Below are positions 1 through 8,623 of a DNA stretch of 42,122 nucleotides, piece after piece. The notes under the pieces are model-generated. The model had not been told where the DNA came from. It did not search any database and saw only the letters and a program-made list of their open reading frames with translations. A program made the position numbers and the translations under genes. Source of the DNA: Rhodospirillales bacterium (lineage in GTDB: Bacteria; Pseudomonadota; Alphaproteobacteria; Rhodospirillales; Casp-alpha2). Position 1 is the first letter of the stretch; each line of letters starts with the position of its first letter. The stretch is taken from the NCBI GenBank assembly GCA_021775105.1, contig JAJFIJ010000365.1, positions 1 through 42,122 on the forward strand, read 5' to 3'.

Positions 1-402
1 ATCGGCAAGAGCCGCAGCCATGTGGCAAACATGGTGCGCCTGCTGACCCTGCCGGAAAATATCAAGAACATGATCGATGCCGGGCAGTTGACGGCGGGAC
101 ACGCGCGCGCCCTGATCGGTGCGCCCGACCCGGTCGCGCTGGCGCTTCTGGTTGTCGACGATGGTCTGAATGTCCGTCAGACGGAGCGCCTGGCGCAGGG
201 CGGCGGGCCTCTGAAAAAGCCGGGCCCGATTCGCGCCAAGGACGCCGACACCATTGCCCTGGAGCGCGATCTTACAAATATTCTCGGACTGAATGTGTTG
301 ATTGCCTCGAAAGGCCAAAGCGGATCGTTGACCCTTAAATACAAAAATCTTGATCAGCTGGAAGACGTGCTGCGGCGTTTGGGGTATGGTGGCGAGGCAT
401 AA
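1..402 (+). CDS. parB: Chromosome partitioning protein ParB, C-terminal part (5' end outside window)
   Basis: The open frame enters from the left edge and ends with TAA at 400-402, so only the last 133 residues are present. ParB binds parS sites near the origin, spreads on DNA as a CTP-dependent clamp and works with ParA in chromosome segregation. The visible part starts inside the helix-turn-helix region (IGKSRSHVANMVRLLTLP), continues through the linker helices (AGHARALIG), and ends with the short C-terminal dimerisation domain (GSLTLKYKNLDQLEDVLRRL). ATG or GTG codons near the left edge are internal, because upstream codons from base 1 also encode conserved ParB residues. The usual alphaproteobacterial order is parA-parB-holA; here an unrelated membrane-protein gene lies between parB and holA. 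Identification is secure from the motifs. Confidence 0.95.
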   Translation: MGKSRSHVANMVRLLTLPENIKNMIDAGQLTAGHARALIGAPDPVALALLVVDDGLNVRQTERLAQGGGPLKKPGPIRAKDADTIALERDLTNILGLNVLIASKGQSGSLTLKYKNLDQLEDVLRRLGYGGEA

Positions 403-414
403 ACTCAGCGTCCC

Positions 415-436
415 CGCGCGCCTTGTGCGCGATTTT
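415..436 (+). terminator. Possible weak intrinsic terminator after parB
   Basis: Thirteen bases after the parB stop, CGCGC (415-419) can pair with GCGCG (427-431) around a 7-nt loop, followed by ATTTT. The stem is only five pairs and the T-run is short, so it is a candidate only. Confidence 0.35.
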
Positions 437-821
437 AGCGTTAATGATAAACAAGAGCCGGCGACGGCTGGCCTTCTCACAATTGGTGATGCGGATTATC
501 AAAGAACCTGCAACGACCCCCCTGATTAGCAGGCCAATTGAGATAAAATGTCCGCGGTACCCTCGGGACCAGACGAAATTGGGCGGTGCGGTTTCCGGCA
601 AGGTTTAGCCATGAGCGACCGTCATAACATCAATGAATTTGGCCAATTTTTAGCATTTCCGCCCAACAAACTTTCGTCTTGCAGGCGCTTCTGATAATTA
701 TACGCTCTAACTGATTGTAATGCTGTCTTCCTTGGATCATTCAACCCAAGTTTAGACGCGTAATTTTTGCTCCATTTGTGGCAACTGCACCACCGCTTCG
801 GAGAAAGTGTGAATCAAATTT
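437..821. other. Gene-poor intergenic stretch between parB and the orphan membrane gene
   Basis: About 385 bases with no convincing gene. Short open frames on both strands lack recognisable protein features. One nested inverted repeat is visible: CAATTGG at 480-486 with CCAATTG at 534-540, and inside it CCTGC at 507-511 with GCAGG at 529-533. The two 3' arms are directly adjacent. The second half becomes AT-rich and probably carries the promoter of the downstream gene, but I see no clear -35/-10 pair. Confidence 0.4.
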
Positions 822-1688
822 ATGCCAGCCGCAGGAAAGTCAAAAAAAGAAACAACCTCACGTTTTGCAATCAATTTGGCAAAATTCACTGCGGGAGTCG
901 GGTTTTTTGTTGGCTTTTTTTCCAACGCATCGTTTGGGTCAATGGGCCTGCTGATATACGGGGCAGTGTTGGGTTATTTGGTCGGGACCTACATTGAGGC
1001 TGACAACATTGAGGGGTGGAAAACACGCCTTAAAAACAGAATCAATCCAAACTCATCCAACCCGGCGACAGAGACATTAATTGTGCACCCGATCGGGGTT
1101 TGTGTGCTCTGTTTTATGATGCTGGGAACTTACGCCCTGACCATGACGGCGGGAAATTTCTTTGAACCGAACATTGTTGCTGACTGGGTGACCCTGACCC
1201 GACCAGTGACGGATTGGGTTGCACCGGTATTTCCCATACTCGCGAATGTCGCCAGTGATTGCGCCGGGCTGGACTGTGCCGACCGGGTGCCGATGTATCG
1301 GCACATGATGACATTCGGATTTCTGACTGCGGTGCTTTTTGCCAGTATACCGATCCTTGCTTATCGCAAAAACTTTCACCAGCCGCTATTTTTCTACAGA
1401 AAACTGCCGAAAAAACGCCGCCCGAACCTGCATCAAATGTTGATCAGGCAACAGTTGGGATTGTTGATTGTGACAATGTTCGCTTTTGGATTCGCATATA
1501 TTTATATGTCGTATCTAAACCATATCGAGCCAAAACCAGGGTTCACGAGGGTGACATCGGGCCTCATTAAATCTGATTTGTCATATGTATATATCTATTT
1601 TTATATCAGTATTGCATTTTCCGCAGCGCCACTTTCTTTGTTTATTATGTTGCGAAATTCCGCCGTTATTTTGCTGCGTAAATATTAA
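822..1688 (+). CDS. Hypothetical polytopic membrane protein
   Basis: I do not recognise the family. The 288-residue product has about five or six hydrophobic segments: roughly residues 18-55 (one or two), 88-112, 165-182, 206-230 and 248-275. Charged loops lie between them, and the C-terminus is basic (LLRKY). This predicts an inner-membrane protein without a cleavable signal peptide. ATG at 822 is the first plausible start, but no strong ribosome binding site precedes it; GGAG lies about 20 bases upstream. The gene is visibly more AT-rich than its neighbours, especially the last 150 bases, and it splits the usual parB-holA neighbourhood. That suggests a lineage-specific insertion. Whether it is a functional transporter, sensor or something else cannot be said. 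Confidence 0.6.
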   Translation: MPAAGKSKKETTSRFAINLAKFTAGVGFFVGFFSNASFGSMGLLIYGAVLGYLVGTYIEADNIEGWKTRLKNRINPNSSNPATETLIVHPIGVCVLCFMMLGTYALTMTAGNFFEPNIVADWVTLTRPVTDWVAPVFPILANVASDCAGLDCADRVPMYRHMMTFGFLTAVLFASIPILAYRKNFHQPLFFYRKLPKKRRPNLHQMLIRQQLGLLIVTMFAFGFAYIYMSYLNHIEPKPGFTRVTSGLIKSDLSYVYIYFYISIAFSAAPLSLFIMLRNSAVILLRKY

Positions 1689-1893
1689 ATTTTTTGATGC
1701 TATAAAATGATTTGAGAAAATTGGGCACTAACACTATGTCAGGAAAGCGCTAGATATCTAAAGCACCTAATCGAAACACGATCTCTTCAACATGATAAGT
1801 GGCCGAGTTGGGTCAATCTCAGCCGAGATTTCTGCCCGAAAAACCGTCCGGCAGGCCATCAACGCCAGACATTTTTTACAGTTAATGAGAAAT

Positions 1894-1912
1894 TTCTCAC
1901 TTTCTGTGAGAA
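1894..1912 (-). terminator. Hairpin over the holA stop codon, possible operon terminator
   Basis: On the minus strand TTCTCAC (1912-1906) pairs with GTGAGAA (1900-1894) around AGAAA and overlaps the holA stop. An overlapping palindrome TGAGAAATTTCTCA occupies 1886-1899. The following minus-strand sequence is AT-rich but has no clean T-run, so terminator function is tentative. The rest of 1689-1893 holds no gene I can see. Confidence 0.3.
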
Positions 1913-2937
1913 CGTGCGCCCTGAGCGATCCGCATAAGCGCGCGATTACACAGGACTTCTGCGGGCATCCCCGTCGATTTGCACTGCATTTCGCATTCCG
2001 TTGCCAGATCAAGCGCCCCGGCGATGCGCGCAGATGTCCAGATCTGGGATTGCCGCTGAAAGGCGCTTTTCCATTTGAAGAAGATCGGTGGTCTCAGGCC
2101 GGACAAGGCGGTGTCGGCGGGCGTGCCCTGATCGATCTGCCCCCTGACCAGATGCAGGCGATGAAAATGCCGCTGGACGGCGCGGATGATGGCAACCGGA
2201 TTCAGGCCTTCGGCAAACGCCCTGTTCAGTGCCGTATCAATCGCCGTCTGATCACCGTTGCCGACCGCATAAACCAGATTATCAAGCGGCGCGCTTGATG
2301 AATCGCCGATGCAGGCCAGCACATCATCACCGGTAACCACGGTTGGCGCGTCGTCTTTGCTTTTCACATAAAGTGCCAGCTTTTCCAACTCGCCCCTGAT
2401 GATCAGCCGGTCACCGCCGAGAACCGTGCCAAGACAGGCCATCGCTTCCGGATTGGCAGTGAGCCCCTCATTGGCCAGCGTCTCGGCAAAGACCCGTTCC
2501 AGCCCGCGGCCCTCGTCTGCGTAGCAGGCAATCGCGGCGGCGTTTTTGTTTGATTCGAAAAACTTTCGCAGGCTGGAGCGGGGTGCCAGCTCACCGGCCT
2601 CGACAATAATCGGCCAGGAGGTAACGTCACCGGCTTCAACGGTCTGCAAGGGTGCGGTTGTCGTATCGCCGGCGTCGCGTAGCCAGATCACGCGGTCTTC
2701 ACCGGTCAGCGACAACGCCGTCGCCGCATCCGACAGGCAGGCCGGATCAGCCTTGATCTGCGCACCGGTAAATTCGCAAACCGAAAACGGGTCCTTCAGA
2801 TCATCGACGCATTTTCCGGCCAGCAGCCTGGCGCGTTCGCGAACCAGCCCCTGATCGGGACCGTAGACGAGAATAAAATTTTTCGAAGGCCGGGGGGCAC
2901 GCAGGAAATCATCAAGGCCTCTGCCGCTGATTTTCAC
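1897..2937 (-). CDS. holA: DNA polymerase III subunit delta
   Basis: HolA is the delta subunit of the clamp-loader complex; it opens the beta sliding clamp so it can be loaded on primed DNA. The 346-residue product has the normal length. Its N-terminus ([14 protein letters not shown], then NFILVYGPDQGLVRERA) is the typical start of the delta AAA-like domain with a degenerate P-loop. The middle (GGDRLIIRGELEKLALY) and C-terminal parts (AEGLNPVAIIRAVQRHFHRL) match the conserved helical regions. The start overlaps the lptE stop by four bases (ATGA), indicating translational coupling in the leuS-lptE-holA operon. In alphaproteobacteria holA usually directly follows parB; here the two converge with a membrane-protein gene between them. 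Confidence 0.95.
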   Translation of the reverse strand: MKISGRGLDDFLRAPRPSKNFILVYGPDQGLVRERARLLAGKCVDDLKDPFSVCEFTGAQIKADPACLSDAATALSLTGEDRVIWLRDAGDTTTAPLQTVEAGDVTSWPIIVEAGELAPRSSLRKFFESNKNAAAIACYADEGRGLERVFAETLANEGLTANPEAMACLGTVLGGDRLIIRGELEKLALYVKSKDDAPTVVTGDDVLACIGDSSSAPLDNLVYAVGNGDQTAIDTALNRAFAEGLNPVAIIRAVQRHFHRLHLVRGQIDQGTPADTALSGLRPPIFFKWKSAFQRQSQIWTSARIAGALDLATECEMQCKSTGMPAEVLCNRALMRIAQGARSHRK

Positions 2938-3452
2938 GATGCCCCCGACGAAACCCTGGGTGGGTCACGAAGATATACGCCAAGCCGAATCCGGATTTCC
3001 TGCGCCAACTCCCGTATCGCACGCTTGCGGGCATCCTTCTCGGCCATTAAGGTCTCGAACTCGGAGCTGAAAATATTGTAGCTTACCGTAATCGCGTTTG
3101 AGGCGCTGATCAGAGAGTTTCCGGTAGCAGATTTCAACAGCGAATAATTGGTCGACATGGTCAGGTTGCCGCGCGTTGCAAACGCACTTTTTTTAACCGC
3201 AAGAGAGCTGGTGGCCTCTTTCAGGGTGGCGTTCAGGCGATAGGAATATTTTGCGGCGGCACCGTTCGGGTGCAGCAATCGCTCCAGCTCGTTGTGGAGC
3301 TGTTGTCCGATGCGGTCTTTCATCGGCGCGACCTGAATCCTGGAGAAATCGGCAATGACCTGGGTATCGGACTGGGTTCCGTACAGGGGTTGAAACCCGC
3401 ACGCCCCAAGCGCCAGACAGGCCATTCCAACGAGGGCGGGTTTAAACCACAA
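2934..3452 (-). CDS. lptE: LPS assembly lipoprotein LptE
   Basis: LptE is the outer-membrane lipoprotein that plugs the LptD barrel and helps deliver lipopolysaccharide to the cell surface. The 172-residue product has a lipoprotein signal peptide with lipobox LGAC (Cys18), followed by the family-typical GFQPLYGT. The middle contains the usual 'I.V.....[14 protein letters not shown]' segment (residues about 42-62) and the conserved YRLNATL strand. It overlaps leuS upstream by 11 bases and holA downstream by four, so it is the middle gene of a tightly packed operon. The presence of lptE fits an LPS-bearing Gram-negative host. Confidence 0.93.
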   Translation of the reverse strand: MWFKPALVGMACLALGACGFQPLYGTQSDTQVIADFSRIQVAPMKDRIGQQLHNELERLLHPNGAAAKYSYRLNATLKEATSSLAVKKSAFATRGNLTMSTNYSLLKSATGNSLISASNAITVSYNIFSSEFETLMAEKDARKRAIRELAQEIRIRLGVYLRDPPRVSSGAS

Positions 3453-6021
3453 TGTTCACAATCCTGTTGGGGATTACGATAACTTTCCGTGCCGGTTTTC
3501 CATCCATTACCGAAACCACCGTTTCCAGTTCAAGGGCCTGAGCTTCAGCCTCCGACGCATCACAGTCCTTGGCCAGCTCAAACGTGCCCCGCAGCTTACC
3601 ATTAACCTGAACCGCGATGGTAACCCTATCGTCTTCCAGCAGGCTTTCATCGGCATCGGGCCACGGCATTTCGGTCAGGATGACAGTGTGGCCGAGTATC
3701 TTCCAGAGTTCTTCACCAATGTGCGGCATCATTGGGCCGACGAGCCGGACAATGGTTTCAAGGCCTTCACGCAATGCCCAGCCCGCTCCGGCTTCGTCGG
3801 CATTCAGCCTGTCAACCTCATTGGTCAGTTCGCGAATTCTGGCAACTGCCTTGTTGAAATGGAATTTATCGAGATCATTCGAGACAGCATGAATGGTTTT
3901 ATGGGCCATTCGATGGACCGCCATGGCGGCGGGACCAAAAGATTCCGGCAGGTCTGCGCCAACGGGAGAGGGCTCGAACGACGGGTTCGATACCATCCGC
4001 CATAGCCGGTTGAGATACCGCCAGGCCCCGTCAATTCCGGAATCCGTCCAGTCCAGATCGCGATCAGGGGGGCTATCCGACAACATGAACAATCGTGCAG
4101 TGTCAGCACCATAGGCCTCGATAATCGCCTCCGGGTCGACAACGTTCTTTTTTGATTTGCTCATTTTTTCGGACCGGCCCATGGTCACGGGAGCTCCGGA
4201 ACTCCGCATAACCAGGGTATTTTCGCCCTTGTCCTCTACATCATCAGGCAGAACCCAGGCGCCGGACGGGTCGCGGAAAGTGGCATGGCAAATCATGCCC
4301 TGGGTCATCAACCCGGCAAACGGCTCCTTGTCATCAAGGTAGCCACATTGACGCAGCGCGCGTGTAAAGAAGCGGGAGTACAGAAGATGGAGCACCGCGT
4401 GTTCAATGCCGCCGATATACTGATCAACCGGCAACCAGTAATCGACAGATTTTTTGGAAAACCCGAGTTCCTGATTTTTTGGATCGCAGAAGCGGGCAAA
4501 ATACCATGACGACTCAAAAAAGGTATCGAAGGTATCGGTTTCGCGGACAGCTTCATTGCCGCAGGTTGGGCAACGGGTGTGTTTCCAGGTCGGGTGCTGA
4601 TCCAGTGGATTGCCCGAACCGCCCAGATCAACATCTTCCGGCAGCTCAACGGGCAGCTGGTCCTCGGGCACGGAAACGATACCGCATTCCTTGCAGTGAA
4701 TGACCGGGATCGGGCATCCCCAATAACGCTGCCGGGACACGCCCCAGTCGCGCAAACGGTAATTTATGGCGCGCTTTCCGGCATCCATTTTTTCGAACCG
4801 GTCAATGATCTCGCTTTTGGCGGCCTCAACATCAAGTCCATCAAGAAACCCCGAATTGATCATTACACCATCGCCGACCAGCGCTTCGGTACCAATCTCG
4901 ACAGAGGCCGCATCCGTTCCCTTGGGCGCGACAACCGCGATAACCTCCAGTTCGTACTTACGGGCGAAATCAAGGTCGCGCTGATCGTGTCCCGGACAAC
5001 CGAAAATGGCTCCCGAGCCGTAATCCATCAATACAAAATTGGCGATGTAAAGAGGAACGGTTTTGTCCTCAATAAAAGGATGTGCGCAGGTCAACCCGGT
5101 ATCGAATCCCAGCTTGTCCGCCGTTTCGATGGCGGCCTCACTGGTCCCCATGCGGTTGCATTCAGCAACAAACGTCTGCAGCGCCGGGTTGTTTTCTGCC
5201 AGCCGAAGAGAAAGCGGATGATTGGCCGACAGCGCACAGAAAGTCATGCCGAAAATAGTATCGGGCCGGGTCGTGTAAACCTCGAGTTTCTCGTCCTGAC
5301 CAGAAACATCAAAATAAATATGAGCCCCTTCTGATCGCCCGATCCAGTTTTCCTGCATCAGGCGGACCCGGTCCGGCCAGCGTTCAAGGTTGGCAAGCTC
5401 TTCGAGCAGGTCCTGGGCAAAGGCAGTGATTTTGAGGAACCATTGGGAAAGCTGGCGTTTTTCCACCTCGACCCCGGAGCGCCACCCCTTGCCATCTATG
5501 ACCTGTTCGTTGGCGAGTACTGTGTTTTCCACCGGGTCCCAGTTGACCCAGGATTCTTTCCGGTAAACCAGACCCTCTTTCAGAAAATCGAGAAACATTT
5601 TTTGTTCGTGGCGATAGTATTCCGGCTCGCAGGTGGCGATCTCCCGCGACCAGTCGTAGGACAGGCCCATGGTCTTGAGCTGGCGGCGCATGGTGGCAAT
5701 GTTTTCGCGGGTCCATTTTGCCGGATGGACGTTGTTTTCGATTGCTGCATTCTCTGCCGGCAGGCCAAACGCATCCCAGCCCATGGGGTGGAGAACATTA
5801 AACCCGCGGGCTTTTTTGTAACGCGCGACCAGATCGCCCAGCGTGTAATTGCGCACATGACCCATGTGGATGCGCCCGGACGGATAGGGAAACATTTCCA
5901 GCACATAATATTTGGGTTTGCCGGACTCTTCGCTAACCGCAAAGCATCCACGCTCTTCCCAGGTTTCCTGCCAGCGGGCTTCGGCCTCCTTGAAGTTATA
6001 GCGTGATGGTTCCGACGACAT
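3442..6021 (-). CDS. leuS: Leucyl-tRNA synthetase
   Basis: LeuS charges tRNA-Leu with leucine in the cytoplasm. The 859-residue product is full length for a bacterial enzyme. The class I HIGH motif appears as HMGH at residues 52-55 ([19 protein letters not shown]). The editing domain (CP1) includes the conserved [10 protein letters not shown] Cys-rich zinc-binding insert (CPTCGNE) lies in the middle, and the KMSKS loop is intact ([14 protein letters not shown]). The C-terminus has the tRNA-binding segment VQVNGKLRG. It is the first gene of the leuS-lptE-holA run. A 104-base gap separates it from the DUF3576 gene upstream, so both may share a transcript. Confidence 0.98.
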   Translation of the reverse strand: MSSEPSRYNFKEAEARWQETWEERGCFAVSEESGKPKYYVLEMFPYPSGRIHMGHVRNYTLGDLVARYKKARGFNVLHPMGWDAFGLPAENAAIENNVHPAKWTRENIATMRRQLKTMGLSYDWSREIATCEPEYYRHEQKMFLDFLKEGLVYRKESWVNWDPVENTVLANEQVIDGKGWRSGVEVEKRQLSQWFLKITAFAQDLLEELANLERWPDRVRLMQENWIGRSEGAHIYFDVSGQDEKLEVYTTRPDTIFGMTFCALSANHPLSLRLAENNPALQTFVAECNRMGTSEAAIETADKLGFDTGLTCAHPFIEDKTVPLYIANFVLMDYGSGAIFGCPGHDQRDLDFARKYELEVIAVVAPKGTDAASVEIGTEALVGDGVMINSGFLDGLDVEAAKSEIIDRFEKMDAGKRAINYRLRDWGVSRQRYWGCPIPVIHCKECGIVSVPEDQLPVELPEDVDLGGSGNPLDQHPTWKHTRCPTCGNEAVRETDTFDTFFESSWYFARFCDPKNQELGFSKKSVDYWLPVDQYIGGIEHAVLHLLYSRFFTRALRQCGYLDDKEPFAGLMTQGMICHATFRDPSGAWVLPDDVEDKGENTLVMRSSGAPVTMGRSEKMSKSKKNVVDPEAIIEAYGADTARLFMLSDSPPDRDLDWTDSGIDGAWRYLNRLWRMVSNPSFEPSPVGADLPESFGPAAMAVHRMAHKTIHAVSNDLDKFHFNKAVARIRELTNEVDRLNADEAGAGWALREGLETIVRLVGPMMPHIGEELWKILGHTVILTEMPWPDADESLLEDDRVTIAVQVNGKLRGTFELAKDCDASEAEAQALELETVVSVMDGKPARKVIVIPNRIVNIVV

Positions 6022-6125
6022 TGGTTCTTTGGCTCTCGATGTTGATTGTGCCTTGAGTTACCCGCTGAGGCGGATTTGTGCAAGACCGGGTTTGGTCATG
6101 ACCGTCTCGGGGCGGCGGATCAGGG

Positions 6126-6662
6126 CTAGTTTTTTTGTTGAACCAGATCGGTATTTCTGATTTGCCGGGCACGGGTCAGAATTGCATCCTCGATCTTGGT
6201 TTTCGTTTCCTCCGGCACAGCCGCATCAGACCAGATATTGTTTTGCCCAAACACCTGCCGGAATACAGCCACACGAACGCCATCGGCCCTAAGTGTTCGG
6301 CCCAGAATGTAGATGTTGAGCTTGAAGCGTTCTTTCGGGGAATCTACCGGCGCGTGCCAGTCTGTTATGATCACGCCGCCAAACGGATCGGCGGAGTTGA
6401 CGGGCATAAATGAAATGGTATCCAGTGACGCCCGCCAGAGATAGCTGTTGACGCCAAGCGCCCCGCCCTCCTGCTGTTTGCTGTCGCCCAGAATGCTCAA
6501 CCCACCCTCACCAAAGATGGTTTTGCGTTTGGAATGATCGCCTAGCGGATCATTGTCTCTGGCTTCCTCATTTCGGGCATCGATCGGCTCGTAGCTTTCA
6601 CAAGCACCCACGAACAGCACCGCCAACATAACGAAGATCGTCAAAAACCGGAAATTCATCAT
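6126..6662 (-). CDS. DUF3576 domain lipoprotein
   Basis: The 178-residue product matches the DUF3576 family, found mainly in alphaproteobacteria and usually encoded just upstream of leuS. Its N-terminus is a lipoprotein signal peptide (hydrophobic residues 4-19, lipobox VGAC with Cys21). The mature part contains the family-typical 'LGVNSYLWRASLDTISFMP.....DPFGGVIITDW' region followed by a strand-rich C-terminal half. The role is unknown; envelope location is inferred from the signal. Two adjacent ATG codons (6662 and 6659) could serve as start. No independent promoter is obvious in the 100 bases upstream. Confidence 0.85.
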   Translation of the reverse strand: MMNFRFLTIFVMLAVLFVGACESYEPIDARNEEARDNDPLGDHSKRKTIFGEGGLSILGDSKQQEGGALGVNSYLWRASLDTISFMPVNSADPFGGVIITDWHAPVDSPKERFKLNIYILGRTLRADGVRVAVFRQVFGQNNIWSDAAVPEETKTKIEDAILTRARQIRNTDLVQQKN

Positions 6663-6763
6663 TTATTCTTATCCCAGACTCGAAAAGGCAGGCCTTTGTT
6701 CCTGCCCAAGATCGCCAAAAAACGAACGCGAGTCCTTTTCATATACCAAACCACAGTGAGTTT

Positions 6764-7393
6764 CTAGAGTCCGGGTTGGTTTCGTTGCATGTTAAATAAA
6801 CCGATTCCGGCAAACCCGGTGGCACCAGCGTGCCGTAAACGGTTGAGGTGGCCGGCACCAACGCCTCCAAGCGCGATCACCGGAACGTTTATGCTGTGAC
6901 AGATTGCGGCAAATTTCTGAATGCCAAGCGTCCCTCCTTCTGGATGGCTGGCTGTCCTGAACACCGGGGAAAGTACCGCCGCATCCAGACCCAGCCTCTC
7001 AATCTGTCGCACACCTTTCTCGCTATGCGCCGCGCCCGTTGTGGTCCAGCCTGTGGGTATAAACCGCCGGACAGGCAGCCGGCGCAGCTGGTATTCGGGG
7101 TAATGCACGCCATCCGCCCGGCATCTTCGGGCCAATCGAATATCGTTGGCGATCAGGCAGCGGACCCCTCTTCTCCGGCACGCCCTGACGATCCGGCGGG
7201 CAAGCCGATCGCGCGCAGGGGTCGTGTAGTGACGAAATATCAGGATGCTGTTTTTGGGCAATCGCCGGATCAGGGTGAGGGGGTCGTCGCCACGGCTTTC
7301 ATCCGTCATGGCAACGAGAAAGGCGTTCGTCCGGGTTACAGCGAAATTGAGCCCGGCCCCGACGTTTGATACTGTCTGCAATCCAACACCCAC
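6764..7393 (-). CDS. Thiamine-phosphate synthase / TenI-like protein
   Basis: The product has the ThiE/TenI TIM-barrel pattern: a first strand ending in MTDESR, a middle strand VRCLIANDIRLARRCRADGVHYP, then AAVLSPVFRTASHPEGGTLG and the phosphate-binding VPVIALGGVGAGHLNRLRHAGATGFAGIGLF. Classical ThiE joins the HMP and thiazole moieties of thiamine. This copy lacks the normal GQxD-type segment and has HYPEYQL instead, so it may be a TenI-like paralogue with another role. The start is uncertain: the first barrel strand seems to begin before ATG 7309, so I place the start at GTG 7393. TTG 7381 and ATG 7423 are alternatives, the last overlapping the yggS start on the other strand. It is divergent from yggS with very little intergenic space. 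Confidence 0.75.
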   Translation of the reverse strand: MGVGLQTVSNVGAGLNFAVTRTNAFLVAMTDESRGDDPLTLIRRLPKNSILIFRHYTTPARDRLARRIVRACRRRGVRCLIANDIRLARRCRADGVHYPEYQLRRLPVRRFIPTGWTTTGAAHSEKGVRQIERLGLDAAVLSPVFRTASHPEGGTLGIQKFAAICHSINVPVIALGGVGAGHLNRLRHAGATGFAGIGLFNMQRNQPGL

Positions 7394-7421
7394 ATCTTCA
7401 CACTTGCGCGCGGAACCTATC

Positions 7422-8114
7422 ATGACCCCTGACACCAACATTGCCCAGAACCTTGTCGATATTCGCGCCCGAATCGACGAAGCTGCCCGCGCCGCCAACC
7501 GGGCACCGGATCACATTACGCTGGTCGCGGTCAGCAAGACGCATGACGCGGCCCGCATCCGCCTGGCACTACAGGCTGGCCACCGGGTTTTCGGTGAAAA
7601 CAGGGTGCAGGAAGCGGAAGATAAATGGCCGGAGCTGAAAGCGGCGTATCCGGCTACCGAACTTCATCTGATCGGTCCGCTACAACGCAACAAGGCAAAG
7701 CGGGCCGTGCAATTGTTTGATGTGATTGAAACCATCGACCGTCTCAAGCTGGCGACGACGATTGCCCGTGAAATGGACGAACAAGGCAGGCGACCGGATT
7801 GTTATATCCAGATCAATACGGGCGAAGAGCCCCAGAAGGCCGGAATCCTGGCTGCCGATGCCGATGCCTTTATTGGCCGCTGTCGGGATGGACTGGGCCT
7901 GCCCGTTGTCGGCCTGATGTGCATACCGCCATCTGATGAAGAGCCGTCGATGCATTTTGCCTTGCTGGCAAGGATTGCCGAACGCAACGGGCTGGGGCGG
8001 TTGAGCATGGGGATGAGTGGCGATTTCGAGACCGCCGTTCGGTTTGGTGCAAGTAGTGTGCGGGTGGGGACGGCGATTTTTGGATCAAGACCAGTGATCA
8101 ACGCGGAGACATAA
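7422..8114 (+). CDS. yggS: YggS-family pyridoxal-phosphate homeostasis protein
   Basis: This 230-residue protein belongs to the YggS/PROSC family, which binds pyridoxal 5'-phosphate and helps keep free PLP and amino-acid pools balanced; it is not a classical enzyme. The PLP lysine is Lys39 in LVAVSKT. Other family signatures follow: FGENRVQEA, HLIGPLQRNK, IQINTGEEPQKAG and LSMGMSGDFETAVRFGASSVRVGTAIFG. The start ATG at 7422 gives the standard N-terminus; upstream in-frame codons belong to the opposite-strand ThiE-like region. Its last 17 bases overlap the end of the L,D-transpeptidase gene on the other strand. Confidence 0.95.
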   Translation: MTPDTNIAQNLVDIRARIDEAARAANRAPDHITLVAVSKTHDAARIRLALQAGHRVFGENRVQEAEDKWPELKAAYPATELHLIGPLQRNKAKRAVQLFDVIETIDRLKLATTIAREMDEQGRRPDCYIQINTGEEPQKAGILAADADAFIGRCRDGLGLPVVGLMCIPPSDEEPSMHFALLARIAERNGLGRLSMGMSGDFETAVRFGASSVRVGTAIFGSRPVINAET

Positions 8115-8601
8115 TGTCGATCTGACTATCGGTGTCGCAGCACTCCAGAAGACCAAGCAGATCTTCGATCTCAAGTGCGATGCAGCCTTCGGTCGGTTCG
8201 AACAGCGGTCGGGCGAGATGCATGAAAATTGCACTGCCCTTGCCGGGTTCAACAGGGTCGTCATTGTATCCGATGACAACGATCACATCATAAACGCTGT
8301 CTTCGCGCCACAGGGCCTCGTGGCTGGCGGTGGCCGGGAGAAGGATTTGCTGATTGTAGGCGCTGTGACCGGGGTCGTCACACCAGCCATCCGTTGGCAA
8401 CAGGGGGCTGACGGGCAGGCCCGTACGTGGCGGGTTCAGGCGGTCCGGACGGAAAAACACCGAGCGCAGCGGAAAAACACCGACCGGCGTGATACCGTCA
8501 CCTTCACCGGCCTTGATCCCGATACCGCCTCGCCCCACGGCACACCGGCAGACCTTATCCGCAAACAAGACCTCTCCCGGATGGCGAATGATGATTTTCA
8601 T
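8098..8601 (-). CDS. L,D-transpeptidase (YkuD) family protein without signal peptide
   Basis: The 167-residue product shows the YkuD fold: an early strand pair, GDGITPVGVFPL (residues 35-45), and the catalytic stretch MHLARPLFEPTEGCIAL with His128 and Cys140. Members form 3-3 peptidoglycan crosslinks or attach lipoproteins to peptidoglycan. This one starts with MKIIIRHPGE and has no signal peptide or membrane segment, so export is not explained by the sequence. A longer upstream reading frame exists, but it lies within the neighbouring gene's coding region and looks non-coding. The gene lies 22 bases downstream of the conserved unknown gene at 8624-9493, probably in one operon, and overlaps yggS tail to tail. 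Confidence 0.85.
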   Translation of the reverse strand: MKIIIRHPGEVLFADKVCRCAVGRGGIGIKAGEGDGITPVGVFPLRSVFFRPDRLNPPRTGLPVSPLLPTDGWCDDPGHSAYNQQILLPATASHEALWREDSVYDVIVVIGYNDDPVEPGKGSAIFMHLARPLFEPTEGCIALEIEDLLGLLECCDTDSQIDIMSPR

Positions 8602-8623
8602 AAAAACAGTATCCCGAAAGTGT

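Noticed and set aside
423-608. Open frame of 61 codons after parB and an opposite frame at 335-601
   Set aside because: No ribosome site, no recognisable protein pattern, and the region overlaps inverted repeats; most likely chance open frames.
767-997. Alternative frame overlapping the start of the orphan membrane gene
   Set aside because: The overlapping 822-1688 frame is longer and has a coherent membrane-protein pattern; this one does not.
1792-2298. Plus-strand open frame of 168 codons opposite holA
   Set aside because: It lies antisense to a clearly identified conserved gene and has no protein-like motif.
4579-5334. Plus-strand open frame of 251 codons opposite leuS
   Set aside because: A shadow of the leuS coding sequence; motif-bearing leuS explains the region fully.
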